NCBI GenBank assembly: GCA_945865405.1
Contig: CAMBDS010000004.1
Coordinates: 142,709 to 206,708, forward strand
Direction: 5' to 3'
Length of the DNA stretch: 64,000 nt
Source of the DNA: Caldithrix abyssi DSM 13497
GTDB taxonomy: Bacteria > Electryoneota > AABM5-125-24 > Hatepunaeales > Hatepunaeaceae
Shown: piece after piece, positions 26,301 to 34,390 of the stretch
Layout of the letters: each line of letters opens with the position of its first letter
Position numbering within the stretch: the first letter of the stretch is position 1
Translations under genes and position numbers: made by a program
The notes under the pieces: model-generated
Seen by the model: the letters and a program-made list of their open reading frames with translations, nothing else
Told to the model about the DNA's origin: nothing
Database searches by the model: none

Positions 26301-27182
26301 ATGGCAGTTATATTAGACGGAAAGTCACTTTCGCTTAAAATGCGAGCGGATTTGAAGGTAAAGGTTTCGGAACGGGAAGCTCACGGTTTACCACTTCCTC
26401 ACCTAACGGCGATGCAAGTAGGTGATAATCATGCCTCGACAGTTTATATTAAGGCAAAACAGAACGCCTGCGAAGAGCTTGGGATTGGATTCAATCACTA
26501 TAAGCTTCCCGAACAGACCACCAGAGAAGAACTTCGTCATGCGGTAAAAGAGGTGAACGAAGATAGATCGGTTCACGGGCTACTCGTCCAGAGCCCACTT
26601 CCTTCGCACCTCGACGAGATCGAAGTTCAGCGGATGGTTTCGCCAGATAAGGATGTCGATTGCTTCCACCCGGAAAACGTAGGACTGCTCTACATTGGCC
26701 AGCCTCGTTTTAGACCCTGCACTGCAGCAGGTGTCATCGAATTGATGCTTGCATATGGTTTTAATCCAGCAGGCAAGAAAGCCGTCATCATAGGCCGGTC
26801 GGTTATCGTTGGTCGTCCACTTGCGATAATGATGATGATAAAAGGCAGGGGGGGCGACGCGACAGTTACGGTTTGTCACTCTCGAACGCAGGATTTGGCC
26901 AAGGAATGCCGTTCTGCTGATATTATCATCCCGGCAGTTGGAGTGACCGAACTTGTTAAAGGTGACTGGGTAAAGGAAGGTGCCGTCGTTGTCGATGTAG
27001 GTATTAACCGGTTGCCCGACGCCTCTAAAAAGCTTGGTTATAGGCTTGTCGGGGATGTGGCTTTTAACGAAGTCGAGCCAAAAGCTGCGGCAATAGCGCC
27101 TGTGCCGGGGGGTGTTGGGCCGATGACTGTTGCCATTCTGATGAGCAATGTTATGCGAGCTGCTGGTTATCAGGTCGATTAG
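26301..27182 (+). CDS. folD: Bifunctional methylenetetrahydrofolate dehydrogenase / cyclohydrolase
   Basis: 293 residues from the ATG at 26301, where FolD homology starts (MAVILDGKSLSLKMR). A TTG at 26247 would add 18 residues lacking family similarity and would overlap the previous gene. The conserved catalytic Lys region is YIKAKQNACEELGIG. Then LVQSPLPSHLD, PDKDVDCFHPENVG, the nucleotide site GRSVIVGRPLAIMM and the signature PVPGGVGPMTVAILMSN. It interconverts 5,10-methylene-THF and 10-formyl-THF, supplying the formyl donor used by PurN and PurH. Confidence 0.95.
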   Translation: MAVILDGKSLSLKMRADLKVKVSEREAHGLPLPHLTAMQVGDNHASTVYIKAKQNACEELGIGFNHYKLPEQTTREELRHAVKEVNEDRSVHGLLVQSPLPSHLDEIEVQRMVSPDKDVDCFHPENVGLLYIGQPRFRPCTAAGVIELMLAYGFNPAGKKAVIIGRSVIVGRPLAIMMMIKGRGGDATVTVCHSRTQDLAKECRSADIIIPAVGVTELVKGDWVKEGAVVVDVGINRLPDASKKLGYRLVGDVAFNEVEPKAAAIAPVPGGVGPMTVAILMSNVMRAAGYQVD

Positions 27183-27291
27183 GCTATTTTACCATTGCTG
27201 ACAGTCTTTCTCTTTCGTATATTACAGAATTAGGGCAGGAATTCTAACGTTGTCTCCTGCTATAGTTTCCTACATTATTACGGGCAGTTTT

Positions 27292-28266
27292 ATGTCGAGT
27301 CGAATCAGCCTCTATGTCGCAACGGCGGTCTTTGCGTTGGCATTCATTGGCTGCGGAGGCGCAAGGAAGCAGACCTCGGTCGAACCCGAAGCAATCGCTT
27401 CTGTCTCCGAACCAGCCATTACTTTTGGCACCGTTGCAGAAATCGCATCTGGTCCGGTGCAGGTAACGACAAATCCATCAAATAATGGCCTTGGCTCCTA
27501 TCACCCTGATGGTTCCAAGATAGTCTTTCAATCTGACAGAGACGGCCGGTGGCAACTATATCAACTCGACCCGGTAGCTGGCACGGAAGAACTTCTTATC
27601 GGCAGCGATGCTAATGATGAAAATCCGATGTGGCTACCCGATTCAAGTGGTGTTGTATTCGTCTCAGATAGAATTCACCCCGATGAAGAGTACGCTCGCG
27701 ATATCTTCTTTTTCGACCCGGTCGCGATTCAGACGGCTACCCTGACGGAAGAAGCCGCGGATGATTGGTATCCAGTTCCCGTCAATTCGGACTCTTATTA
27801 CTTTCTTTCAGAGCGCGAAGCACCTGCCGGACAAGCGCCCTTTGAAGTTGCCAATTGTCTCTACCGAGGCTCTTTCGACGGTACGCCAGCGACTCTTGTG
27901 GCAGGTATAGAGGTTAATCCAAGCGCTCCCGCTGATCTCGAAGACGGAAGTTTGCTTGTTAGAACCAACTCGGGTCAACTGGCCCAGCTTTCGGCTGATG
28001 GGAAATTGGACCCTTTGACGCCCATGTCGCTTATGTGTGGAACGGCTTCCTATTCACACACACGAAAAATAGCGACTTTGAATGCACGGGAAGGCGAAGT
28101 CTATCAGTTATATCTTTTCAATTTGGCGACCCGCACTCTCCAACTTGTAGAAACTGGTGAAGGTGATGTCAGGTATCCCCAGTTTTCACCCGACGGCAAC
28201 AAAATTCTCTACTCGAAGGAAATTGACGGCAATTTTCAGCTATTCCAATTAGAATTGGCGCAATAA
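27292..28266 (+). CDS. TolB-like WD40/PD40 repeat lipoprotein
   Basis: 324 residues from the ATG at 27292, which puts a signal sequence (SLYVATAVFALAFIGC) with lipobox FIGC and the lipidated Cys near residue 21; an upstream TTG at 27250 would give a poorer signal. Downstream are PD40 beta-propeller repeats of the TolB type: YHPDGSKIVFQSDRDGRWQLYQLD, MWLPDSSGVVFVSDR and QFSPDGNKILYSKEIDGNFQLFQL. Probably a membrane-anchored propeller protein. The TolB N-terminal domain is absent and no tol genes are nearby, so it is not TolB itself. Confidence 0.78.
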   Translation: MSSRISLYVATAVFALAFIGCGGARKQTSVEPEAIASVSEPAITFGTVAEIASGPVQVTTNPSNNGLGSYHPDGSKIVFQSDRDGRWQLYQLDPVAGTEELLIGSDANDENPMWLPDSSGVVFVSDRIHPDEEYARDIFFFDPVAIQTATLTEEAADDWYPVPVNSDSYYFLSEREAPAGQAPFEVANCLYRGSFDGTPATLVAGIEVNPSAPADLEDGSLLVRTNSGQLAQLSADGKLDPLTPMSLMCGTASYSHTRKIATLNAREGEVYQLYLFNLATRTLQLVETGEGDVRYPQFSPDGNKILYSKEIDGNFQLFQLELAQ

Positions 28267-28485
28267 TTGTGTTGGTGTCTGATCAAGTATCAGTTTGATA
28301 TTTGATTTGTTTCGGTTCTGTTGCAAACACGGTGAATTGCGCTGAACAATTCTGCAAAATTGGGCGATTGAGCGCATCATTTGCGCAATTTGAAACAACC
28401 GAATTTCGACGTTGGATAACTCCTTTAACAAATAACCGGCAATATTCAAGGCGAGAATATTTAGCCCGGACGTAATCGGAAAGTA

Positions 28486-29703
28486 ATGATTGTTCTTCTG
28501 CTGGTCTTGACTACCCTTCTTGCTTACGGGCTCTGGGAATTTAAAGGGCACCAGCAACGGTTGAAGCGTATTCCTCTCCGCATTCATGTCAATGGCACCC
28601 GCGGCAAATCGTCGGTGACCCGTCTGATTGCAGCAGGGTTGCGAGCGGGTGGTATCAAGACCATGGCGAAGACCACCGGCACCCTCCCTCGTATCATAGA
28701 TTTCGATGGGAAAGAAGTCCCGATTCTTCGCTATGAAAAAGCCAATATCATTGAACAAGTCAAAATATTCCGGTATTTTGCCAACCGTAAGCCAGAGGCC
28801 GTTGTTGTAGAATGCATGGCAGTTCTCCCGGAATATCAATGGCTTTGCGAACACCGCCTGATCAGATCCCACATTTCCGTTATCACAAATGCCCGTCTCG
28901 ACCATATTAATGAGATGGGGCATTTTCGTGAGCAAATCGCACGGTCACTCTCTAATACCATCCCTGAAAAGAAATCATTTGGCGCTCCCTTTGTCTTAAA
29001 AGGAGTTACCAAGCCGCCCGTTGTGTTCACTTCAGAAAAAAGTAACTTTCCAACACTTAAGGAGATTGCAGACCACAACGAGGTTCCAATCTTCCGGATC
29101 GGTGGGGGAAATGTAACGCTTCAGGAGTTGCAGAAATTTGGGCATATTGAGCATCCGGCAAACGTCGGTTTGGCGCTTGCTGTATGCGATTGGGTGGGAA
29201 TTGATCGCCAGACGGCACTTGAGGGAATGTATAGATCTCATCCTGATGCAGGCGCGTTGAAGGTTGCTCGTTGCACATCGGGTGAAAAGGAATTGCTATT
29301 TGTAAACGCTATGGCGGCAAACGACCCCGAATCGACACTTGAGATTTTCAATCAGATCAGAGAGCGATTTTCGCCTTTGGGGACTTTGTTGATCTTGTTA
29401 AATTCCCGTTCTGATCGCCAGGATCGTAGCATGCAGTTGCTGGAAATGGCGGGTGATAATATGGAATTTGACAAGTTCGTCTTGACTGGTGAATCAGTCG
29501 AAAAGTTTACAGCGTTGCTCCCGGACTATAAAATTCCGAAAAGTAAAGCAGTTGGCATTGGCTGGGTTGCACCGGAAAAGGGATTTCACCTTTTGTTCGA
29601 TCAGATCGAATCGCGCGGAACGGTCTTCGGGATGGGGAACGTTGGGGCGGGTGGATTAGATCTATTTAACTATTTCTACAAACACAGGAGGCAAGGCTCT
29701 TGA
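28486..29703 (+). CDS. pgsB: Poly-gamma-glutamate synthase subunit PgsB/CapB
   Basis: 405 residues. An N-terminal membrane segment (2-16) is followed by a Mur-ligase-like ATP site GTRGKSS at 37-43, then TTGTLPRIIDFDGKE and VECMAVLPEYQWLCEH...VITNARLDHINEMG, all standard for CapB/PgsB. The enzyme activates the growing poly-gamma-glutamate chain with ATP and adds glutamate; it works in a membrane complex with PgsC. Preceded by about 220 bases with no gene I can support, probably the module's promoter region. The stop overlaps pgsC (TTGA). Confidence 0.93.
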   Translation: MIVLLLVLTTLLAYGLWEFKGHQQRLKRIPLRIHVNGTRGKSSVTRLIAAGLRAGGIKTMAKTTGTLPRIIDFDGKEVPILRYEKANIIEQVKIFRYFANRKPEAVVVECMAVLPEYQWLCEHRLIRSHISVITNARLDHINEMGHFREQIARSLSNTIPEKKSFGAPFVLKGVTKPPVVFTSEKSNFPTLKEIADHNEVPIFRIGGGNVTLQELQKFGHIEHPANVGLALAVCDWVGIDRQTALEGMYRSHPDAGALKVARCTSGEKELLFVNAMAANDPESTLEIFNQIRERFSPLGTLLILLNSRSDRQDRSMQLLEMAGDNMEFDKFVLTGESVEKFTALLPDYKIPKSKAVGIGWVAPEKGFHLLFDQIESRGTVFGMGNVGAGGLDLFNYFYKHRRQGS

Positions 29704-30149
29704 TTGAGATTGCGGTTGGCGTTGGCGTAGCCTTCAGCCTTGTATTCCATGAAGTTTTTGGCCTTGCAGCGGGCGGAATTGTTGTGCCGGGTTATATTGC
29801 TCTGAACTTTCATAAGCCTTGGATGCTGGTCGGTACATTGCTCGTCTCTCTCGTAACGTGGGTCTGCATACGCATCATCGGCCGTTTCGTTTTCGTTTAC
29901 GGTCGACGAAGAATGGTTCTTGCAGTATTACTCGGTTTCCTTCTCGGTTACCTCTCGCGACAATTCTGGTCAAATGGTCTCGGCGACATCCGTCTCGAAG
30001 CCATCGGTTACATTATTCCTGGTTTGATAGCGAATTGGATGGAACGGCAGGGAGTGTACAAAACGATTACGACAGTGTTGATGGGTGGAGCGGCTGTTCG
30101 ATTGATAGCGATTCTTGTGACCGGCGGGAGAATATTCGGAAATGTATAG
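29700..30149 (+). CDS. pgsC: Poly-gamma-glutamate biosynthesis protein PgsC/CapC
   Basis: 149 residues, strongly hydrophobic with about four membrane segments. Landmarks of CapC: VAFSLVFHEVFGLAAGGIVVPGYIALNFHKPW, VLAVLLGFLLGYLSR and IGYIIPGLIANWMERQGVYKTI. It is the membrane partner of PgsB. The TTG start shares TTGA with the pgsB stop, indicating translational coupling. The end overlaps pgsW by eight bases. Confidence 0.92.
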   Translation: MIEIAVGVGVAFSLVFHEVFGLAAGGIVVPGYIALNFHKPWMLVGTLLVSLVTWVCIRIIGRFVFVYGRRRMVLAVLLGFLLGYLSRQFWSNGLGDIRLEAIGYIIPGLIANWMERQGVYKTITTVLMGGAAVRLIAILVTGGRIFGNV

Positions 30150-31269
30150 ACCAACTATCAAATCAAACCTTTGGCTTGGTGTGATGACTATTGCGTTTTT
30201 AAGCCTATTCTTCTGGTCTGAAACGAGCCGCGTCACAGTTCGTCAGGAAAATTATCAGCAGCGTCTCGATGCCGCAAACCTGATGCTCCACGCTATTGAG
30301 ACCCTTGAGAATTTCAGACTGCCTGCCTTGAACCTCCATCAGGGGAGAAATAGTAATGACGCTCTCGTCTTCACGTTGCTTGGTGAGAAAGACAGTCCCA
30401 TCACCACTGACGAAGGCCGCATCGACGACAAGATTACTGTACTAAATCCAAATTATGCCGCGGCGATTGTCGAACTCTTAATCTCTGCCGGAGTCCAAAA
30501 AGGCGACACCATCGCCGTCCTGCTTACGGGCTCGATGCCTGGAGCTAATCTCGCAGTCTATTCTGCCGCCGAAGCATTAAAAATCCACCCGGTAATCATT
30601 ACATCTATCGGATCATCCTGGTGGGGCGCAAACAGCGTGGATTTTACGTGGCTTGACATGGAGAAGGTTCTCGCCGATAAAGGAGTCTTTCCATTCCGTT
30701 CCATTGCCGCATCTATCGGCGGAAATGATGACAATGGTGGTCTAAGACTTTCAAGCGTTGGTAGATCGATGATTGTTGAAGCCGCTGATCGCAATGAGGT
30801 CACACTTATTAAACAAGGCAGCCTGACCGAGAATATTGCGTCGCGTGTCGATCTCTTCAAGCGAATACTTCCTTTGAACCGTTACGCGGCCGTTGTTAAT
30901 ATCGGTGGAGGAATAGCGGCACTTGGGCACAAAGAAAACTCAAACCTTATCGCGAATGGTCTCAACGAGACCTTGCCAATAAGAAACTATCCCGGCAGGG
31001 GAGTCGTTCACAGTTTCGCAGACGAACAAGTTCCTATCATCCACATTTACGATGTAGTGGAAATTGCCAAAACCTATTCTCTCCCGGTGGCTCAATTGCC
31101 GCTTCCAAAAGTCGGGATAGGAGAGGTTTATGAGACCGAAAGATACAATTTAACTGTGGTGGCAATATCCATCACATTGATGTTGCTGATATTAATCGTA
31201 GTGAAATATCTCGATCGTCAGCATTATAAATGGCGGGAAGAAGGGGTTGACCCGGATACCCTGGTTTAA
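30142..31269 (+). CDS. pgsW: Poly-gamma-glutamate system protein PgsW
   Basis: 375 residues. One N-terminal membrane segment (about 10-27), a large soluble domain (30-335) and a C-terminal membrane segment (about 337-357), with the short basic tail DRQHYKWREEG. The soluble domain has SAGVQKGDTIAVLLTGSMPGANLAVYSAAEAL, SIGSSWWGANSVDFTWLDMEKVL and VVNIGGGIAALG, as in the poly-gamma-glutamate system proteins that accompany pgsBC in various Gram-negatives. No pgsA/capA-type gene is present. The function of PgsW is not established in detail. Confidence 0.85.
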   Translation: MYRPTIKSNLWLGVMTIAFLSLFFWSETSRVTVRQENYQQRLDAANLMLHAIETLENFRLPALNLHQGRNSNDALVFTLLGEKDSPITTDEGRIDDKITVLNPNYAAAIVELLISAGVQKGDTIAVLLTGSMPGANLAVYSAAEALKIHPVIITSIGSSWWGANSVDFTWLDMEKVLADKGVFPFRSIAASIGGNDDNGGLRLSSVGRSMIVEAADRNEVTLIKQGSLTENIASRVDLFKRILPLNRYAAVVNIGGGIAALGHKENSNLIANGLNETLPIRNYPGRGVVHSFADEQVPIIHIYDVVEIAKTYSLPVAQLPLPKVGIGEVYETERYNLTVVAISITLMLLILIVVKYLDRQHYKWREEGVDPDTLV

Positions 31270-31283
31270 CACTTGGCGTTTTA

Positions 31284-32270
31284 ATGGCACTCATTGCTCG
31301 GGCCGCGACCATTGTAATACTGTTGTTGGTGATTGTTTCTCAGGCATTTTCCGAAAAAGCAAAGCTAAAGTGGATTGAAGTTAATCCTTCCGGTGCTGAG
31401 CCTGTCGAGATAAAAGGTAAAAAGAGCTTTTCGAAGTATTATCCGCTTCAGAAATCGACCCCTGTATCGATTAAAGTCGTCGGTCCGGGGAGCTTGCGAG
31501 TTTACGCTCGAACAGAGATGGCACCCGGCATCAAGGAAGCTATCTACGGCATTGCGGTAGTTCGTGACGGTAAAAAACATTACTTGATATCGCGTACCGC
31601 CAAGAAATCTTCACTTGTCATTTCCGGTAAGAATACACCACTTGGCGAACAAAAATCGGTCACTTTTAAGGTACCCAAAGGAACTCATGAGTTCCAGTTG
31701 ACTTTGCCTGAAGACTCAAAGAATAACGGATACGTCAGGTTTGCCTTTGCCGAAAAACCTACACCCAAAAAACCTGTTGAAGAGGTAAAGTACGTTCCGT
31801 TTTTGCCGAGAAAATTCAACGAAGAAGTCAGAATAGTTGTCAAGGAAGAGGAATACATTTACTACCGGGCTGATAACTCTTCTAAAGTCGAACTGGAAGT
31901 CATAGGACCGGCAAAGCTAAAAATTGTCTCAAGGTTGGAGTTTAATCAGTCGATGCAAGGCGAAAAATCTTATCGCCTTCAGATCAGCAACGGCGACGAA
32001 ATCGTTCAAACCAAACCGCTAAAAGGTAAAATTTCCGCAACAGCCAGCTATCGGAAACCTTCGACACAGATGCTCGGACGAGGTGATTCTTCCTTCTTGA
32101 CCGTTCCGGCTGGGAAGCAGCGTTACTCAATTACAACACCAGATAAAGGCGGCTCCGTACTGCTTCGCTTCTACTTGCCCGAAAAAGCCCTCGGCAACGA
32201 GTGGAAGCCCACTGATAGTAACGGCAAGGCAGAAGGCAAATCCACTAAAAAGTCAAGTCTTAAGGGGTGA
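31284..32270 (+). CDS. Exported protein of unknown function with two internally repeated beta domains
   Basis: 328 residues with a signal peptide (IARAATIVILLLVIVSQAFS). The mature part seems to consist of two related domains of about 125 residues. Copy 1 (about 40-155) has VSIKVVGPGSLRVYARTEM ... VTFKVPKGTHEFQLTLPED ... VRFAF. Copy 2 (about 185-305) has VELEVIGPAKLKIVSRLEF ... SFLTVPAGKQRYSITTPD ... LLRFYL. The similarity is visible by eye and suggests duplication. The C-terminus is Lys-rich. Located 14 bases after pgsW and overlapping the next envelope gene by four bases (GTGA), so a role in poly-gamma-glutamate handling in the periplasm is inferred. Confidence 0.75.
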   Translation: MALIARAATIVILLLVIVSQAFSEKAKLKWIEVNPSGAEPVEIKGKKSFSKYYPLQKSTPVSIKVVGPGSLRVYARTEMAPGIKEAIYGIAVVRDGKKHYLISRTAKKSSLVISGKNTPLGEQKSVTFKVPKGTHEFQLTLPEDSKNNGYVRFAFAEKPTPKKPVEEVKYVPFLPRKFNEEVRIVVKEEEYIYYRADNSSKVELEVIGPAKLKIVSRLEFNQSMQGEKSYRLQISNGDEIVQTKPLKGKISATASYRKPSTQMLGRGDSSFLTVPAGKQRYSITTPDKGGSVLLRFYLPEKALGNEWKPTDSNGKAEGKSTKKSSLKG

Positions 32271-33331
32271 AGTACTTACTTCAGATATTGTCTCTTATCC
32301 TGATCGGTGTTAGTTCAGTTCAGGCCATCGAAACCCGAATTGGTGACGCTACTGTTCAGTTCACTTGGGGAGCCTTGTATGACAGTAATATCTTACGTTA
32401 CTCAGAATCTGACCGAACCAATTTCAAGAACGAGACCGAAACCTATAAGTCACCTATAAGATCTCTCGATGACCTACGCACAGATTACAAAATTTCTGCG
32501 GAATTGCGTAATAAATTTTGGAAGAAGCGCACTACTGCATTGCGAGTTACTGCCGATTTCGCCCACCATGCAATGAACCCGATAAAAAACCTCGGTTGGG
32601 TTAGCCTTTCAGCGCGCCAGGATCTATCAAAAGAGCTGATCTCATCAATCGGTTACTTCTACGAACCACGTTTCTTCATTCGGGATTATACAGATTCCCA
32701 CACCGGACTTCGTCAGCATTGCGATTTCGCATTACAACAATTCAAGGGCGATCTGATTTTTCGTCCAGTCTTTCTTTATGAAATTGCCGGGCAGTTTAAA
32801 CTTAAGTCATATCGTTACAACGAAATTTTCACCGAATATGACGGCAATTCGTGGGCACTAGGATTGAATTCAGTCTATAGGCTGGGAGATTGGCGGTTAT
32901 CCGCCGGTTACACATTCGAGAGGTTGGAGAATACCGGATTCAGTTCGTCAGACCTGATCCCCGATAATTCAGGGCTAACAGACTCCGAGTTTGGTCAGGG
33001 TGACTACGATGAAGACATTTTCAACGCCTCTGCGAGATACTCATTCATCGGTTTTCGAAGAGAGATGAATGTTCAATACAACTTTGAAACATCAAATCGA
33101 GCCTTCACGACAAGTCGGGACATGTTAATCGATGCCATGCACTCCGGTCGTGAAGATCTGATCATTGAACACTCACTTGCCTATAACATCACTTTTACGA
33201 AGCAAGTCGGCGTTGAACTTGGTGTCGGTAACTTCACTCGAGATTCTGAGGCATCGGATCCCAAAGTGAGTGACTTGAAAGACTACTCACGAATGACAAC
33301 TTGGGTAGAAATCACTTACGAGTTGAAGTAG
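32267..33331 (+). CDS. Probable outer-membrane beta-barrel protein linked to the pgs module
   Basis: 354 residues. Signal peptide KYLLQILSLILIGVSSVQA, then mature IETRIGDATVQFTWGALYDSNILRYSESD. The rest is rich in alternating polar and aromatic stretches ending in charged turns, such as WVSLSARQDLSKELISSIGYFYEP, DWRLSAGYTFERLEN, FNASARYSFIGFRREMNVQYNFET and MTTWVEITYEL, as expected of transmembrane beta strands. The terminal residue is Lys rather than the classical Phe, so the barrel call is moderate. GTG start overlaps the preceding stop. I infer a porin or export role for the pgs product; no family is recognised. Confidence 0.7.
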   Translation: MKYLLQILSLILIGVSSVQAIETRIGDATVQFTWGALYDSNILRYSESDRTNFKNETETYKSPIRSLDDLRTDYKISAELRNKFWKKRTTALRVTADFAHHAMNPIKNLGWVSLSARQDLSKELISSIGYFYEPRFFIRDYTDSHTGLRQHCDFALQQFKGDLIFRPVFLYEIAGQFKLKSYRYNEIFTEYDGNSWALGLNSVYRLGDWRLSAGYTFERLENTGFSSSDLIPDNSGLTDSEFGQGDYDEDIFNASARYSFIGFRREMNVQYNFETSNRAFTTSRDMLIDAMHSGREDLIIEHSLAYNITFTKQVGVELGVGNFTRDSEASDPKVSDLKDYSRMTTWVEITYELK

Positions 33332-33394
33332 AGCGTCCCATACTAGTCCGAATGACTTGCTTGAGCAAGACTATAACCTTATCTTGTAACGATG

Positions 33395-33470
33395 GGGCCC
33401 ATAGCTCAGCGGTCAGAGCTGCGGACTCATAATCCGTAGGTCCCAGGTTCAAATCCTGGTGGGCCCACCA
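33395..33470 (+). tRNA. tRNA with CAU anticodon, probably tRNA-Ile2 (lysidine type)
   Basis: A 76-base cloverleaf including an encoded 3' CCA. The 7-bp acceptor stem is GGGCCCA/TGGGCCC; the anticodon stem is GCGGA/TCCGT with loop CTCATAA, giving anticodon CAT at 33428-33430; the T arm is CCAGG-TTCAAAT-CCTGG. A CAU anticodon can be initiator Met, elongator Met or Ile2. The first base pair G1-C72 excludes the usual initiator. C4-G69 and C5-G68 in the acceptor stem are known TilS recognition pairs, and GACTCATAATC resembles E. coli Ile2, so Ile2 is favoured over elongator Met. Confidence 0.9.
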
Positions 33471-33593
33471 ATTACGAATATCAACTGAAATGGTTAAATA
33501 CATCCCAATGAAGGGACTACTGAAACTTGTTGGTTTACTCTTCCCCATGATGCATGTTGCTGACCGCAACAATTTCCCCTTAACAAGGATGCA

Positions 33594-33624
33594 AGTGCCC
33601 GGCCGTTTCCGAGCACTTTTTTTT
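33594..33624 (+). terminator. Intrinsic terminator between the tRNA and the zinc-ribbon gene
   Basis: AGTGCCCGG (33594-33602) pairs with CCGAGCACT (33609-33617) with one C/A mismatch and a six-base loop, followed directly by a run of eight T. It is the clearest factor-independent terminator in the window. It would end the transcript carrying the tRNA, about 125 bases after its 3' end, or act as an attenuator for the gene starting at 33662. Confidence 0.8.
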
Positions 33625-33648
33625 GGCAGTTTTCGCCACAACTTCAAC

Positions 33649-33655
33649 AAGGAGG
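33649..33655 (+). promoter_or_regulatory. Strong ribosome-binding site deciding the start at 33662
   Basis: AAGGAGG lies six bases before a GTG. This fixes the start of the zinc-ribbon coiled-coil gene at 33662 rather than at the upstream in-frame ATG at 33623, which sits inside the terminator T-run. Confidence 0.75.
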
Positions 33656-33661
33656 CTATTG

Positions 33662-34378
33662 GTGCTTGAAGAATTAGGCATGTTGGTGCGTTTGCAGAGT
33701 ATAGATACGCACTTGATGGATTTGGAAGCTGAAAAAGGCGATCTGCCGGAGATTATAAAGGCATTAAATCGTGAGATTGCCCGCTTTAATAAGACAATCG
33801 AAGACACAGACAAGACGTTAAAGGATATTTCTGTCCAGCGCAAACAATTTGACCAGGAGGTCGAAGGCTCTAAAGAGCGTCTGAAAAAATCACAGAACAC
33901 CTTGTTTAGTGTAAAAACGACCCGCGAATATGACGCTATCTCTTCCGAAATAGAACAAGCCAAACACAATATTGTTGATTTCGAACGCAAATTAGTCGAA
34001 CTCCTTACTCGCGAAGAAGAAGCAGGCAAAACCCTTGAATTGACCCGGGAGAAACTTGCACAGCTCGAAGTGGAACTGAAAGAAAAGCAAGCTGACATGT
34101 ACGAACGCATGGAGTCCAGTCAAGGCGAAGAGCTTCGCTTACAGCATGAGCGGGAGAAGTTGGTCGTTCGCATTAAGCGTCCCGTGTTCTCGCATTACGA
34201 GCGCATTCGGAAAATCCGTGACGGGATTGGAGTTGCACAGGTTGACAACGGCGCATGCTCTTATTGTTTCGCAATGATCCCTCCTCAACGTCAAACTGAA
34301 GTAAAGCGGATGGACGACTTGATTCTCTGCGAAGTCTGCGGTTGTATCCTCGTTTCCCCTGATGAGAATGCAGCATAG
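33662..34378 (+). CDS. Coiled-coil protein with C-terminal C4 zinc ribbon (DUF164/zf-RING_7 family)
   Basis: 238 residues from the GTG supported by AAGGAGG. Residues 1-175 are almost entirely coiled coil (LVRLQSIDTHLMDLEAEKGDLPEIIKALNREI; SVKTTREYDAISSEIEQAKHNI). The C-terminus is a zinc ribbon with CSYCFAMIPPQ and CEVCGCILV, four ligand cysteines about 20 residues apart. Such CT398/DUF164-like proteins are widespread in bacteria; links to sigma-54 and flagellar/T3SS ATPase-associated regulation are reported for chlamydial CdsZ, but a general function is not settled. It is immediately followed by the RNase P RNA, a neighbour seen in other bacteria too. Confidence 0.88.
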   Translation: MLEELGMLVRLQSIDTHLMDLEAEKGDLPEIIKALNREIARFNKTIEDTDKTLKDISVQRKQFDQEVEGSKERLKKSQNTLFSVKTTREYDAISSEIEQAKHNIVDFERKLVELLTREEEAGKTLELTREKLAQLEVELKEKQADMYERMESSQGEELRLQHEREKLVVRIKRPVFSHYERIRKIRDGIGVAQVDNGACSYCFAMIPPQRQTEVKRMDDLILCEVCGCILVSPDENAA

Positions 34379-34390
34379 TTTCACTTGATT

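Noticed and set aside
27292..28266. TolB of the Tol-Pal system
   Set aside because: Only the PD40 propeller part is present, it carries a lipobox, and no tolQ, tolR, tolA or pal gene is nearby.
28249..28935. 228-codon minus-strand open frame spanning the gap before pgsB
   Set aside because: Most of it is antisense to pgsB; the remaining part in the 218-base gap has no support.
33312..33650. 112-codon open frame on the minus strand containing HQDLNLGPTDYESAALTAELWA
   Set aside because: This is the well-known artefact of translating the antisense of a tRNA gene; the tRNA at 33395-33470 explains it.
33490..33669. Possible 59-codon gene starting MVKYIPMKGLLKL
   Set aside because: It runs through the intrinsic terminator and over the next gene's ribosome-binding site; no homology recognised.
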